Below are positions 28,975 to 38,013 of a stretch of 64,000 nt of DNA, piece after piece. Both the position numbers and the translations under genes were made by a program. Every line of letters begins with the position of its first letter. Position 1 is the first letter of the stretch. Under the pieces are notes generated by a model. It had not been told where the DNA came from and searched no databases. It saw nothing but the letters and a program-made list of their open reading frames with translations. This DNA is from Singulisphaera sp. GP187 (GTDB taxonomy: Bacteria; Planctomycetota; Phycisphaerae; Phycisphaerales; SM1A02), in NCBI GenBank assembly GCA_945869475.1, contig CAMBOV010000001.1, positions 372,001-436,000 of the forward strand, given 5' to 3'.

Positions 28975-30191
28975 TGACGCATTCGTCACTAGCGCGCCTC
29001 GTTCTCTGCGCTGGATTGCTCGCCTTCACGACGCTCGCGCTCACGGTGCCTGCATTCACATTTTTTGGTGCGCAGGCGACGGTCGAGACTGGATCTGCGC
29101 CACCGCCTGAAGGTCGGCCACCGACTGGGGCACTCACACGAACACAATCGCGGCGCTGGGAGATCACACTCTCACTTGATCTTCCAGAGTTGCGACGGCG
29201 AGAGACGGTCGAAGAGGCGCTGATTGTGCCCGTGAGTGTGCTCGACACCTGGTGGAGAGTCGACCCCCGCTCGTTTCGCACGCGTGTTTCCGTTGATTTC
29301 GTGCCCGTTCCGCCTACGCAGTTCACCATCACCGTCGCGCCAAGTCGATTTGGCGAATCGCGAGTTGAGATCCCAATTCCAAACGTCATCGAGCAGCGCC
29401 TCACCGCCGAACTTGCGTGGACGGTCGAAGTCTGGTCGTGCGCGCTCGACGAAGCGCGTGCATCGAAAATCGCGTGGCCGGCGGCGTGGCCCGATGAGGT
29501 GCAGCGCTTTCGATCGGCGAGCGCTGGGATCAATTCGCAAGATCCGCTCATCCAAGGAGCACTGCGCGAGATTTCGTCGCGCCTGCCAGAGCAACTCGCG
29601 CCGCTCTACGCGGCGAAGGAGATCATCCGCGCTGGCAGCCGAATTCTTCGCAATGCGGATCATTCGGAAGGTGGCATGGCGGGTTCGAAAAGTCGCGGCG
29701 TTGTTGTCTGGGGAGCAACTCAAGCCTTGTCGTCGCATATTGGCGGCGAGGCCGATGTGACGTGCATCTGCCTTGCGCTTCTGCGCGCTGCGGGATTTCC
29801 GGCGCGCCCCGTGATCGGCCTCGCGCACGATCGCAGTCGACGCAACAACGCATCCAACGCGGACAAACTCTCGCTCTGGGGAGAGGTGTTCTTGCCCGAG
29901 TGCGGATGGGTTCCGTTCGATGCCGCCCAGATTCGCGGCGGAATCTCAGCTCAAACTCCCGTCACGCAGCAATGGAATGGATTTGGAACGGACCGCGACT
30001 TCGACGAGCGCGTGCCGATCACCCACGAACTCGATCTCTACACACCCAAGGCAAGCGACATCGGGCGAACAGCATCGTTCGCGGCACTCTGCCGACTCAA
30101 GACAAAACTCGAACAGCCAGGACAGGGTCCCACCGACATTCTCATTCAGACCTCCGTTGTAAGTCGGGGTCGAGGGGATGGCGGGCCGTGA
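28974..30191 (+). CDS. transglutaminase-fold protein, probably inactive
   Basis: A 405-residue protein with an N-terminal signal or membrane segment (about residues 7-30) and a transglutaminase-like core at about 245-330: A-L-L-R-A-A-G-F-P-A-R-P-V-I-G followed by L-W-G-E-V-F-L-P-E-C-G-W-V-P-F-D-A. In the family the cysteine nucleophile sits 12 residues before the R of L-L-R and the histidine two residues before the W; here those places hold Glu and Ser. The Asp is kept. Cysteines do occur nearby (T-C-I-C), so a shifted active site cannot be excluded. The start overlaps the MlaE stop (TGATG). The 3' end overlaps dnaE2 by about 50 bases, tail to tail. Confidence 0.75.
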   Translation: MTHSSLARLVLCAGLLAFTTLALTVPAFTFFGAQATVETGSAPPPEGRPPTGALTRTQSRRWEITLSLDLPELRRRETVEEALIVPVSVLDTWWRVDPRSFRTRVSVDFVPVPPTQFTITVAPSRFGESRVEIPIPNVIEQRLTAELAWTVEVWSCALDEARASKIAWPAAWPDEVQRFRSASAGINSQDPLIQGALREISSRLPEQLAPLYAAKEIIRAGSRILRNADHSEGGMAGSKSRGVVVWGATQALSSHIGGEADVTCICLALLRAAGFPARPVIGLAHDRSRRNNASNADKLSLWGEVFLPECGWVPFDAAQIRGGISAQTPVTQQWNGFGTDRDFDERVPITHELDLYTPKASDIGRTASFAALCRLKTKLEQPGQGPTDILIQTSVVSRGRGDGGP

Positions 30192-33100
30192 AGTCGCCTT
30201 GACGCAATCCACAGAGTGCATCGAGCTGTGACACGATGAGGTGCGTGCTTTCATTGCGACGCTCGATCGTGCCATGTGCGATGATCGCTGATGCGAACCG
30301 CCCCACTGAGCGAACGCGCTCCCAGACTTTGGGACGAACGATCAGGTTGGCCGATCCCGTTTCATCTTCGAGTGTGAGAAAGACGATTCCCTTCGCTGTT
30401 GCCGGTCGTTGGCGCACGAGCACGATGCCCGAGATCGCTGTGCGACTTCCACAGGGAAAGGTCACGTCGGATTGAATTTCGCTGCAGGTTGAGACGCCGC
30501 GTGTGGCGAGCCATTCGCGCGCGAAAGACATGGGATGCGCTTTGAGCGAGAGTCCATTCTGCTCGTAATCGGCCGTGACATGCGCAATGGCGCTCATCGG
30601 TGGCAACTGATCGGTTGGATCGGGTGGCGCAACGCACGCACTCTGCGTGAAGAGCGGCGCATCTTCGAGCCGCAATCGCTGTGCCTGCCAGAGTGCTGCT
30701 TGGCGATCGAGACCCATTGAACGAAACGCGTCGGCGCGCGCGAGTTGCCGCATCGTTCGAAGTGAGACGCCGCTCGCGCGCCAGAGTTCTTCGAGTGAAG
30801 CGCATGTGGAGGCGCTCAATGCAGCGGAGGCGCTCAATGCAGCAATGCGCCGTCCATCTTCTTCGACCAGCCCGCGAATCATCCGCAAGCCAAGCCGCAA
30901 GCCCATGTGCACACGAGGCCGCAACGCGGGATCAGCGGTTGGCGATGATGCGTCCACTTCGAGCGTGCAATCCCACGCGCTGTGTCCAACGTCAATTGGG
31001 AGCACGCGAACCCCGTGACGTTGTGCGTCCATGACGAGTTGCGCTGGAGCATAAAAACCCATCGGCTGACTGTTCAAGAGCGCGCAGGTGAATGCCGCAG
31101 GATGATGGCACTTCAACCATGCCGAGGCGTACACAAGGTGTGCGAAACTTGCGGCGTGACTCTCTGGAAATCCATAGCCAGAGAATCCTTGAATCTGGAT
31201 GAACACCTGCTTGGCAAAGGTCATCGAATATCCGCGGGCGATCATGCCACTTTCGAGCCGCTCTTGAAAGTGCGCGATCTGATTTCCGATGCGCTTCCAC
31301 GACGCGATCGCTCGTCGCAATTGATCGGCCTCGCCTGGGGTGAAGCCCGCTGCGACAATCGCAAGCCGCATCGCCTGCTCTTGAAAGAGTGGAATGCCCA
31401 GCGTGCGCTCAAGAATCTCTCGCACGCCATCGCTTGGATAGGTCACCACTTCTTCGCCACATCGCCGGCGCAAATAGGGATGCACCATGTCGCCTTGGAT
31501 CGGTCCTGGACGCACGATCGCGACTTCGATCACGAGGTCATAGAAATTCGCAGGGCGCAGTCGCGGCAGCATCGACATCTGTGCGCGACTCTCGATCTGA
31601 AAGACCCCCACCGTATCGGCGCGCGTCATCATCGCGTACGTCGCGGGGTCTTCAGATGGGATGGTGTGCAGTGCGAGTTCGCGCACTCCCGTCTGCTCAA
31701 GTGCGTGCGGTCGAGTGTCGGATGCCATCCCGGCAAGTTCGAGTGCCTTGCGAATGCAGGTCAGGATGCCAAGCGCAAGCACGTCGATCTTGAGCATCCC
31801 TATCGCATCGATGTCATCTTTGTCCCACTCGATGATCGTGCGACCATCCATTGTGGCTTCACGAATCGGCACGAGTTCGCAGAGCGGCCCCTCGGTGATG
31901 ATGAATCCACCGCTGTGCTGCGAGAGATGACGGGGAAACCCCTCGAGTTCGGCCGCGAGACGAATGAGCGCGCGCATCGCGGCACTTGCAGGATCAAAGC
32001 CGAGCGCACGAATCTCTGCGTCGGTCGGTGACGAAGAGAGGTGACGCACGAGTCGATCGATGGCGTCGAGAGAGAATCCAAGAGCCTTGGCTGTTTCGCG
32101 CACCGCGAGTCGCCGCCGATAGCAGACAACTTCAGCGCAGAGCGCGGCGCGCAGGCGACCATAGCGAGCGTAGATGTATTGCATGACCTCTTCGCGTCGT
32201 TCATGCTCGAAGTCGATGTCGATGTCTGGCGGTTCGTTGCGCTCGCGACTGATGAACCGTTCAAAGAGCACCTTCGTGCGTGTCGGATCGACCGCGGTCA
32301 CTCCCAAGCAGTAACAGACGGCACTGTTCGCCGCTGCGCCACGGCCTTGACAGAGGATGCCACGTGAACGGGCAAAACGCACAAGGTCGAAGACCGTCAA
32401 GAAATAGTTGGCGTATCCGAGTTCATCGATGAGTGCGAATTCATACTCGACTTGTGTGCGCACTTCGGGTGGGATTCCCTGGGGGTAGCGCTCATTCGCT
32501 CCGCACTCTGTGACGTGACGCAAGTGATCGATTGCGCGCACCCCAGCTGGCACGACCTCAGATGGATAGTGGTAACGCAGTTGTGCGAGTGAGAATCCGC
32601 TGCAGCGGTTGGCGATCTCGAGACCCCGAGCGAGTGCACCGGGATAGGCGCACCACCGTGTGTGCAGCGTGGCCGCATCACGCAGATGTCGTTCGGCATT
32701 TGGCAGCGTCGCAAACCCAACGGCAGAGACGGTTGTTGCGAGTCGAATCGCTGTCAGAACATCGTGCAATTGCCGGCGTGCAGCGTCGTGAAAGCGCACC
32801 CCATTCGTCGCGACGACTTCAACAGCGCAGGCACGGGCGATCCACTGAATGTGCGCAGTGCGCAGAGCTTCTTCTGGCTCGCCGACGCGGGTGAGTGCGA
32901 GTGAGAGATGATCGCCAAGTGCACCGCGCATTCCATGCAGGACTTCGACGAGACGTTGGCAGAGCAGTGCGCCACCGTGTGGAGTTTGCACGATGACTTC
33001 AAGTCCCTGCGCGTTGTCCAGAAACTGGTGCAGTGTCAACGACCACTTTCCGCGCGCGACCTCTGGACAGTGCGCCGACGCTTCATCATCGCGCATGCGG

Positions 33101-33426
33101 CCCTGCGTGATCGCGCGGCAGAGGCGTCCATAGGAAGCACGGTCGGTGGCATAGGCGATCACCTCGATGCTCTGCAGCGGATTCTCGCGGTCGCTCCGAT
33201 CGATCGTCAGATCGAGGCGCGATCCAACACAGAGTGCGATGCCGTGCTGCTGCGCTGCGACATGCGCACGAACCATCCCAGCCATCGTGCCACGATCGGC
33301 GAGACCAATCGCTCGTAGTCCAAGGTGCGCCGCGCGTGCCACGAGTTCTTCAGGATGGCTCGCCCCCTCGAGAAACGAAAAATTGCTCACGCTGTCGAGT
33401 TCGGCGTAGGAGGCGCTTGCACTCAC
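30142..33426 (-). CDS. dnaE2: error-prone DNA polymerase III alpha subunit DnaE2
   Basis: DnaE2 is the translesion polymerase of the ImuA-ImuB-DnaE2 mutasome. The 1,094-residue product has an N-terminal PHP domain opening Y-A-E-L-D-S-V-S-N-F-S-F-L with G-A-S-H-P-E-E-L, the polymerase active site P-P-D-I-D-I-D-F-E-H-E-R-R, Q-H-S-G-G-F-I-I typical of DnaE2, and a C-terminal OB-fold. The GTG at 33426 is chosen because it follows the imuB stop by two bases and puts the family N-terminus at residue 7; a longer start at 33480 would overlap imuB. An 18-base direct repeat (30808-30843) duplicates six residues, A-A-L-S-A-S, in the tau-like region. Confidence 0.95.
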   Translation of the reverse strand: MSASASYAELDSVSNFSFLEGASHPEELVARAAHLGLRAIGLADRGTMAGMVRAHVAAQQHGIALCVGSRLDLTIDRSDRENPLQSIEVIAYATDRASYGRLCRAITQGRMRDDEASAHCPEVARGKWSLTLHQFLDNAQGLEVIVQTPHGGALLCQRLVEVLHGMRGALGDHLSLALTRVGEPEEALRTAHIQWIARACAVEVVATNGVRFHDAARRQLHDVLTAIRLATTVSAVGFATLPNAERHLRDAATLHTRWCAYPGALARGLEIANRCSGFSLAQLRYHYPSEVVPAGVRAIDHLRHVTECGANERYPQGIPPEVRTQVEYEFALIDELGYANYFLTVFDLVRFARSRGILCQGRGAAANSAVCYCLGVTAVDPTRTKVLFERFISRERNEPPDIDIDFEHERREEVMQYIYARYGRLRAALCAEVVCYRRRLAVRETAKALGFSLDAIDRLVRHLSSSPTDAEIRALGFDPASAAMRALIRLAAELEGFPRHLSQHSGGFIITEGPLCELVPIREATMDGRTIIEWDKDDIDAIGMLKIDVLALGILTCIRKALELAGMASDTRPHALEQTGVRELALHTIPSEDPATYAMMTRADTVGVFQIESRAQMSMLPRLRPANFYDLVIEVAIVRPGPIQGDMVHPYLRRRCGEEVVTYPSDGVREILERTLGIPLFQEQAMRLAIVAAGFTPGEADQLRRAIASWKRIGNQIAHFQERLESGMIARGYSMTFAKQVFIQIQGFSGYGFPESHAASFAHLVYASAWLKCHHPAAFTCALLNSQPMGFYAPAQLVMDAQRHGVRVLPIDVGHSAWDCTLEVDASSPTADPALRPRVHMGLRLGLRMIRGLVEEDGRRIAALSASAALSASTCASLEELWRASGVSLRTMRQLARADAFRSMGLDRQAALWQAQRLRLEDAPLFTQSACVAPPDPTDQLPPMSAIAHVTADYEQNGLSLKAHPMSFAREWLATRGVSTCSEIQSDVTFPCGSRTAISGIVLVRQRPATAKGIVFLTLEDETGSANLIVRPKVWERVRSVGRFASAIIAHGTIERRNESTHLIVSQLDALCGLRQGDFTARHPLDPDLQRRSE

Positions 33427-33428
33427 GG

Positions 33429-35003
33429 TCAACTCCAGATGCCCACGAGCGACCAGACGCGTGAACTGTGTGCGATCCACAGCCAGGCTCCCTGCGCAGT
33501 TTCGACGCGCCAGTAATCGGCTGAGGCCGCGACTGAGGTCGTGGCCGAAGTCGCAACCGAGGTTGCCGACAGGTCAGCGTCATTCCACGGAGATGCGATG
33601 CGTTCTGGACCGAGCCACCTCGCAATCTCGACGACGGTTCCCCGCCAACGAATCGATGGTGCGTGCGCTGCCGCGACCACGATGGGTTCGGGTGGTGAAC
33701 ACCAGGTCGATGGACGCCACGCCGACGCGGCGCGCGTGTGCGCGTGGCGCAGTGCCACGCGCGCGGTCAATCCACAACGCGCGATGGGGATCCAGCGAAA
33801 TGATCGCAATGGTTCATGGTGCTCTGCGAATCCACCGCGAAAGAGCGCGCGGTCACCGAGTTGTGCCATCAGCGTGTCGGCCCATTCGCCCACCCCGCAA
33901 CTCGACCCCGCGGCATGTTCGCTCTGCGCTGACCACGCGCCCATCCGAAGCACTGCGATGCGCAGCGATTCGACGCCCATTCCCATTGGAATCTTTTCAA
34001 GGTGCGGCGCGAAGAGTTTGAAGAGATGCGCGGCGCGTGCGCTTGGCGATCCAAGCATGATGCGGCGGTGATAGGTCGGGGCATCTGCGCAGCATGCCGT
34101 CAGTTCGAATTCGCGTCCGCCGCGCACCCGCTCTTTCAATGTTGCGCAGAGTTCTTGCAAGAGACGCGCGACCGTCAGCGCGATTCCCTCGTGATTCGTG
34201 ACAGGTCCGTCGAAGATGTGTTCAACCGATGGAGGCGGCTGCGAACGAATCGGAATCAAGATCTCGCACCGCTCTGCGCCCGTGCCCTCGAGAGATCCCA
34301 CGAGAGACAAGTCGAGTCGTTGCAAAACATCACGTCCATACCGCGACGCCACACTGACCCGCGGCAATCGTGCGAGTTCGCCAATGGTCTGCACGTTGAC
34401 CTCTGCGAGTGCGGCGATTGCCTGCGGCGAAATTCGAAGTGTGCGCAGAGCGCATTCAAGCAGAGGCGTGCTCGCGCGACTCTGCGCACGTGCGACTGCA
34501 GCAGCTGTTGTCGGCGCAAGTGCGACGCGCGCCGCGAAACCACGCGCTGCGAGTTCACGCACCACACGTTGTGTGAGTTGCGTGTGCGAGTGGTAGATGC
34601 CCTCGCATCCTGTGATATCGACAAGAATTGCAGTTGGACCCTCGGTCGGTTCGATCGCGGTGATCGGCGCATACCGCTGGCACCACCGCGCAACGGCGCG
34701 AAGCAGTGCAGCCTCGCGCTCTGGTTGCGCATCCACTTCGATGCGGGGTGGTGGACAGATGGCGCGCGCGTGGGCGAGGTCCATCCCGATCTGCACCCCG
34801 TGTCTCTGCGCCTGCACGCAACATCCACAGACGATGCGTGCGCCCCGTTCACTGCTGATGACGAGCAGCGGCGTGCGCTCAGAGGCGCGAAGCGCATGAC
34901 AAACGTGCCCAGCACGCTCATCCTGTTGCCGCACCAGTTTTCGCGCGCATTCTGCCCGCCACCTGGGCAAGACAATCGCCATGATGGTGCGGGGGTGATT
35001 CAT
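33429..35003 (-). CDS. imuB: Y-family polymerase-like protein ImuB
   Basis: ImuB is a catalytically inactive Y-family polymerase relative that links DnaE2 to the beta clamp during SOS mutagenesis. The 524-residue product begins M-A-I-V-L-P-R-W-R-A-E-C after a short leader and contains the family's V-D-I-T-G-C strand, where active Y-polymerases have a D-E pair, a helix-hairpin-helix segment (I-G-E-L-A-R-L-P), and a little-finger region. The start at 35003 overlaps the imuA stop as ATGA, and the stop is next to dnaE2. The C-terminal 60 residues include a Ser/Ala/Thr/Val-rich low-complexity stretch. Gene order adds strong support. Confidence 0.9.
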   Translation of the reverse strand: MNHPRTIMAIVLPRWRAECARKLVRQQDERAGHVCHALRASERTPLLVISSERGARIVCGCCVQAQRHGVQIGMDLAHARAICPPPRIEVDAQPEREAALLRAVARWCQRYAPITAIEPTEGPTAILVDITGCEGIYHSHTQLTQRVVRELAARGFAARVALAPTTAAAVARAQSRASTPLLECALRTLRISPQAIAALAEVNVQTIGELARLPRVSVASRYGRDVLQRLDLSLVGSLEGTGAERCEILIPIRSQPPPSVEHIFDGPVTNHEGIALTVARLLQELCATLKERVRGGREFELTACCADAPTYHRRIMLGSPSARAAHLFKLFAPHLEKIPMGMGVESLRIAVLRMGAWSAQSEHAAGSSCGVGEWADTLMAQLGDRALFRGGFAEHHEPLRSFRWIPIARCGLTARVALRHAHTRAASAWRPSTWCSPPEPIVVAAAHAPSIRWRGTVVEIARWLGPERIASPWNDADLSATSVATSATTSVAASADYWRVETAQGAWLWIAHSSRVWSLVGIWS

Positions 35004-35833
35004 CCGCCGCTCCACGACCACGTTGCGCCCACCACGAACGAGCACTCTCCAACGTGTCCTCCCACGCGTCCTCCAACCTGACGACCAATCTGACCACCAA
35101 CCTGACTACCAACCTGACTACCAACCTGACTACCAAGTGCGCCGCGTGCGCGCAGCAATTCAGCACGCCAGTGTGGCGATCGATCTGGTGCAGTGTCGCT
35201 GGTGCACTCGCAAACATGTGGTGTCACACTCCACCGCGTTGCTGCACACGTCAAGGTCGTGCGTTCACACCAGGGACGCACGGCAAGGGCGAGCACGGGC
35301 GGTCGTTCTTTCTCGCGCGCAGCTGCGAGTTGCATGCGACGTGTTGCGGTGAGGTCACATCCACTTGCATCCCAAATGACGGTCATCACCTCATCGCACG
35401 CGAGCGATTGTTGCACGGCCCACATGTGATTTGCCAGTGCACTTCGCGATCGATCCGCGGATGGATCGACAAAGATTGAACGGGCCAACAGCGCGCGCGA
35501 TCCATCCACTGCAATCATTGCTCGCGGGGATGGCCAGACGCGACGACCGATCCACACGATGACTCGGCTGTGTGTCGCGCTGCCGTGCGCCGCGCCGTGC
35601 GCCGCATCATCTGCGCGCAACATGTGCCAGGCGAGCGCGAGCAGCACGCCATGCGGCGCGAGCCACTGGGTGCGATTCGAGTGCGTCGTCTCGGCAGTGA
35701 TCCATTCGTGCACGACACCCAGAGCGAAGTCGAACGCGATGCCACCCGCCCGATCATCGCCACGTAGGCAATGACCCGCGGGTCTTGCAACCGCCGTCAC
35801 TTGATCGATGATGTCATCAGGAATGCGCTGCAT
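35000..35833 (-). CDS. imuA: ImuA-like protein, first gene of mutasome operon
   Basis: ImuA is a RecA/SulA-related accessory factor of the ImuA-ImuB-DnaE2 mutasome. The 277-residue protein shows the general pattern (G-I-A-F-D-F-A-L-G-V-V-H-E-W near the N-terminus, then V-I-W-I-G-R-R-V-W-P-S-P, later V-I-W-D-A-S-G-C-D-L-T-A-T-R-R-M-Q-L-A-A-A in pieces), and operon position makes the call firm. The ATG at 35833 has GGAG upstream; the frame continues back to 35962 without a ribosome site. The C-terminus holds a tandem Gly-Ser-Gln-Val repeat from five 12-base units, which normal ImuA lacks. A dyad about 63 bases upstream may be its operator. Confidence 0.82.
   Translation of the reverse strand: MQRIPDDIIDQVTAVARPAGHCLRGDDRAGGIAFDFALGVVHEWITAETTHSNRTQWLAPHGVLLALAWHMLRADDAAHGAAHGSATHSRVIVWIGRRVWPSPRAMIAVDGSRALLARSIFVDPSADRSRSALANHMWAVQQSLACDEVMTVIWDASGCDLTATRRMQLAAAREKERPPVLALAVRPWCERTTLTCAATRWSVTPHVCECTSDTAPDRSPHWRAELLRARGALGSQVGSQVGSQVGGQIGRQVGGRVGGHVGECSFVVGATWSWSGG
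35073..35132. repeat. 12-bp minisatellite in imuA
   Basis: Five head-to-tail 12-base units, consensus CCAACCTGACTA on the plus strand; the last three are identical. On the coding (minus) strand they encode Gly-Ser/Gly-Gln-Val units near the ImuA C-terminus. Confidence 0.93.
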
Positions 35834-35895
35834 GAGAGCTCCAAACTTCGCACCGTCGCTACTGAGTTCGGGATTTGTTAGGGTATCATTTCTGC

Positions 35896-35918
35896 GCAAT
35901 CGTTCGCACGAATGTTGC
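35896..35918. promoter_or_regulatory. imperfect dyad upstream of imuA, possible SOS operator
   Basis: GCAATCGTTCG and CGAATGTTGC form near-symmetric arms around CA. The centre TTCG-CA-CGAA is symmetric. It lies about 63 bases upstream of the imuA start and 67 before the pilin-like gene. A LexA site is expected near mutasome operons, but this does not match a consensus I can state for planctomycetes. Confidence 0.3.
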
Positions 35919-35984
35919 AGAATGCAAAATGCGTGGTAGTGTCCTCTCGTGCACCAGACCACTCATTCCTTGCGAATGGGCTCG

Positions 35985-37142
35985 ATGAAGAATTCAACCA
36001 CCAATCGCCGTGCGACAACACTTGTCGAAACGCTTGTCGTGCTGCTCTCTGTGGTGGTCTTCATGCTGTTGTTCATGGCGGTCACGAGCAACGCGGTGCC
36101 GATGCGCATGCTCACCGGCGAAGAAGTTTCGAAGGCGAATCTTGTCGATATTCACGAAGCGCACGTGCTCTACGCCAACAACAACGGTGGCAAGCAGTGG
36201 AGCGCGCACCTTGACAACTTTGGAAACACCCTTGGAAACTGTTCGCAGTACGTCGCAACCGTTGGTTGCCCGCCGCAACAAATCATGGGCTTCGATGCAA
36301 ACGGCGGTCAATGGGGGTACTGGGCTGGCGGCGCGATGTGCCCACCGCAATATCCAAGCGGTTGCGGGAACTGGCCGGTGTATCTCCCAAATGCGTGGTC
36401 GGGAAACTGGTTTGGCTCATGGAACACCCTTCAGATGAAGTCGTTTCACGACTATCTCAATGGACGCTTCTACGACCGAACCTATTACGCACCCAACGAC
36501 ACAGCCTTGTACGCCGCAGCGGCGCCCTACTTCAATTCAGCCGTTGAGTTCAATTACCCACCAACCACGATCGCCTGGTCGAGCTACGGCATGTCACCCG
36601 CTGCGATGTGGAATCCCGAAGTTTTGCGCGCACCCTCGGCCGGAGGTTTTCGAAATCCATCCGCTTTCGCAGGAGCATTCGAGCGACAGCAACTCGCAGG
36701 TGCAACCTACCCCGAACTCAAGTCACTCACCTTTGAGAAGAATTGGAATCAAGATGCTCCAACCGCATCTGGATTGCCCTTCAACAAGTCTCCATCCGGG
36801 CGTCCAATCACGCTTTTTTATGACGGCCATACAGATGGACTCTCGAACGCGCGAGCGATCGAGGATGACGCACGAGTCACCGCGCAAGGCGGCGATGGGC
36901 TCTGGCACCGAGGCACGCCGTGGGGGACAAGTGGCTATTCCGCTGGCGTCACCAGTCACTCAGTACTCACAACCGATGGAATACGTGGGCGAGACATCGT
37001 GGCATGTGTCACGAGCGGTCATGTGCTCGCCGACATGCTTGTGAACTGGGGAGGCACTGGATCGACCGATCTCAACGGCGACGGAGTCATCAACGGCCTC
37101 GATCTCAACGTCTTACTGAGCGACTGGCGCAGTTGTCCGTGA
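35985..37142 (+). CDS. type IV pilin-like/pseudopilin protein with dockerin-like C-terminus
   Basis: A 385-residue protein with a class III signal: a basic leader (K-N-S-T-T-N-R-R-A), then T-T-L-V-E-T-L-V-V-L, with Glu at position +5 as in pilins, and a long hydrophobic helix. Prepilin peptidase would cut after the Ala. The body is rich in Trp, Tyr, Asn and Gly and resembles the large pseudopilin-like proteins common in planctomycetes. The last 40 residues carry two dockerin-like segments (N-G-L-D-L-N-V-L-L-S-D-W) ending in Cys-Pro. The ATG at 35985 gives the shortest leader; 35976 is an alternative. It diverges from imuA. Confidence 0.83.
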   Translation: MKNSTTNRRATTLVETLVVLLSVVVFMLLFMAVTSNAVPMRMLTGEEVSKANLVDIHEAHVLYANNNGGKQWSAHLDNFGNTLGNCSQYVATVGCPPQQIMGFDANGGQWGYWAGGAMCPPQYPSGCGNWPVYLPNAWSGNWFGSWNTLQMKSFHDYLNGRFYDRTYYAPNDTALYAAAAPYFNSAVEFNYPPTTIAWSSYGMSPAAMWNPEVLRAPSAGGFRNPSAFAGAFERQQLAGATYPELKSLTFEKNWNQDAPTASGLPFNKSPSGRPITLFYDGHTDGLSNARAIEDDARVTAQGGDGLWHRGTPWGTSGYSAGVTSHSVLTTDGIRGRDIVACVTSGHVLADMLVNWGGTGSTDLNGDGVINGLDLNVLLSDWRSCP

Positions 37143-37182
37143 TGCGACTTCTTGCTCGGCAGTTTCACTTTGAGAGACCATC

Positions 37183-37923
37183 GTGCTAAATCACCGCCAC
37201 ATCGCCCGCAGTTCAATTCTTTCAACATTCGCAACGAGCGTGATCGTCGCATCGACCGGCACCGGCGCGAGCGCCCAGTCGATCGCAACCTTCGAATCGG
37301 CGCAGTCGCATCCAGTTGAGTTGACTCCCGACGGCACAAAACTGCTCGTGTGCAACACCGCTGATAATCGCATCGAAGTCTTCACCGTCACCAAGTCAGG
37401 ACTTGCATGGGCAGGAGTGATCGCGGTCGGACTCGAGCCCGTCTCGGTACGTGCACGCACTTCGTCCGAGGCGTGGGTCTGCAACCATCTGAGCGACAGC
37501 CTCTCGATCATTGATCTGTCCACGATGTCGGTGCGCGCAACAGTGCAGACTGGTGACGAACCTGCCGATGTGATTTTCGCCGGTACGGCTGGTCGCGCAT
37601 TCGTCACCGCATCGCAACTCAATCGCGTCGAGGTCTTCAATTCGCAAAACCTCGCGACGGCACCGACGATCATCGCCATTGCTGGTGAGAATCCCTGCGC
37701 ACTCGCAACCGACGGAACGCATGTCTGGTGCGCAATTTTCGATTCCGGCAATGACACGACTGCCATCTCAGAAATCACAGTTTCGACGGCGGTCAATCCC
37801 TATCCGGGCGATCCCAATCCTCCGCCAAATTCTGGCACGACATTCTCGCCGCCCAAGGCAGCAGGACTTCCGACGCCTCCAAAGACGAGCCTCATCGTGC
37901 GCAAGGCAACCGACGGATCCTAG
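37183..37923 (+). CDS. YVTN beta-propeller / di-heme peroxidase, 5' part, ends at in-frame TAG
   Basis: This is the N-terminal 246 residues of what appears to be one longer gene. A signal peptide (about residues 1-32, ending A-S-A-Q) leads into YVTN-type propeller blades: L-T-P-D-G-T-K-L-L-V-C-N-T-A-D-N-R-I-E-V in pieces, V-W-C-A-I-F-D, and N-H-L-S-D-S-L-S-I-I-D-L. The frame ends at TAG (37921-37923), but the same frame continues without another stop through 39858 and the propeller carries on. A single G-to-A change from TGG (Trp) would explain the stop. The start is GTG at 37183. Either a recent nonsense mutation, a sequence error or readthrough. Confidence 0.8.
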   Translation: MLNHRHIARSSILSTFATSVIVASTGTGASAQSIATFESAQSHPVELTPDGTKLLVCNTADNRIEVFTVTKSGLAWAGVIAVGLEPVSVRARTSSEAWVCNHLSDSLSIIDLSTMSVRATVQTGDEPADVIFAGTAGRAFVTASQLNRVEVFNSQNLATAPTIIAIAGENPCALATDGTHVWCAIFDSGNDTTAISEITVSTAVNPYPGDPNPPPNSGTTFSPPKAAGLPTPPKTSLIVRKATDGS

Positions 37924-38013
37924 CGTGACGTCAATCAAGCAAACTGGTCTGCCGCGGTCACATGGGGGCTTCACGGCAACGATGTCGCACAGATTGACGG
38001 CAACACACTCGCA

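Noticed and set aside
30982-32031. A 349-codon plus-strand open frame
   Set aside because: Antisense to the dnaE2 polymerase domain; codon bias of a GC-rich gene keeps opposite frames open.
35041-35140. CRISPR-like array at the repeated units near 35.1 kb
   Set aside because: Units are 12 bases head to tail without spacers and lie in frame inside imuA.
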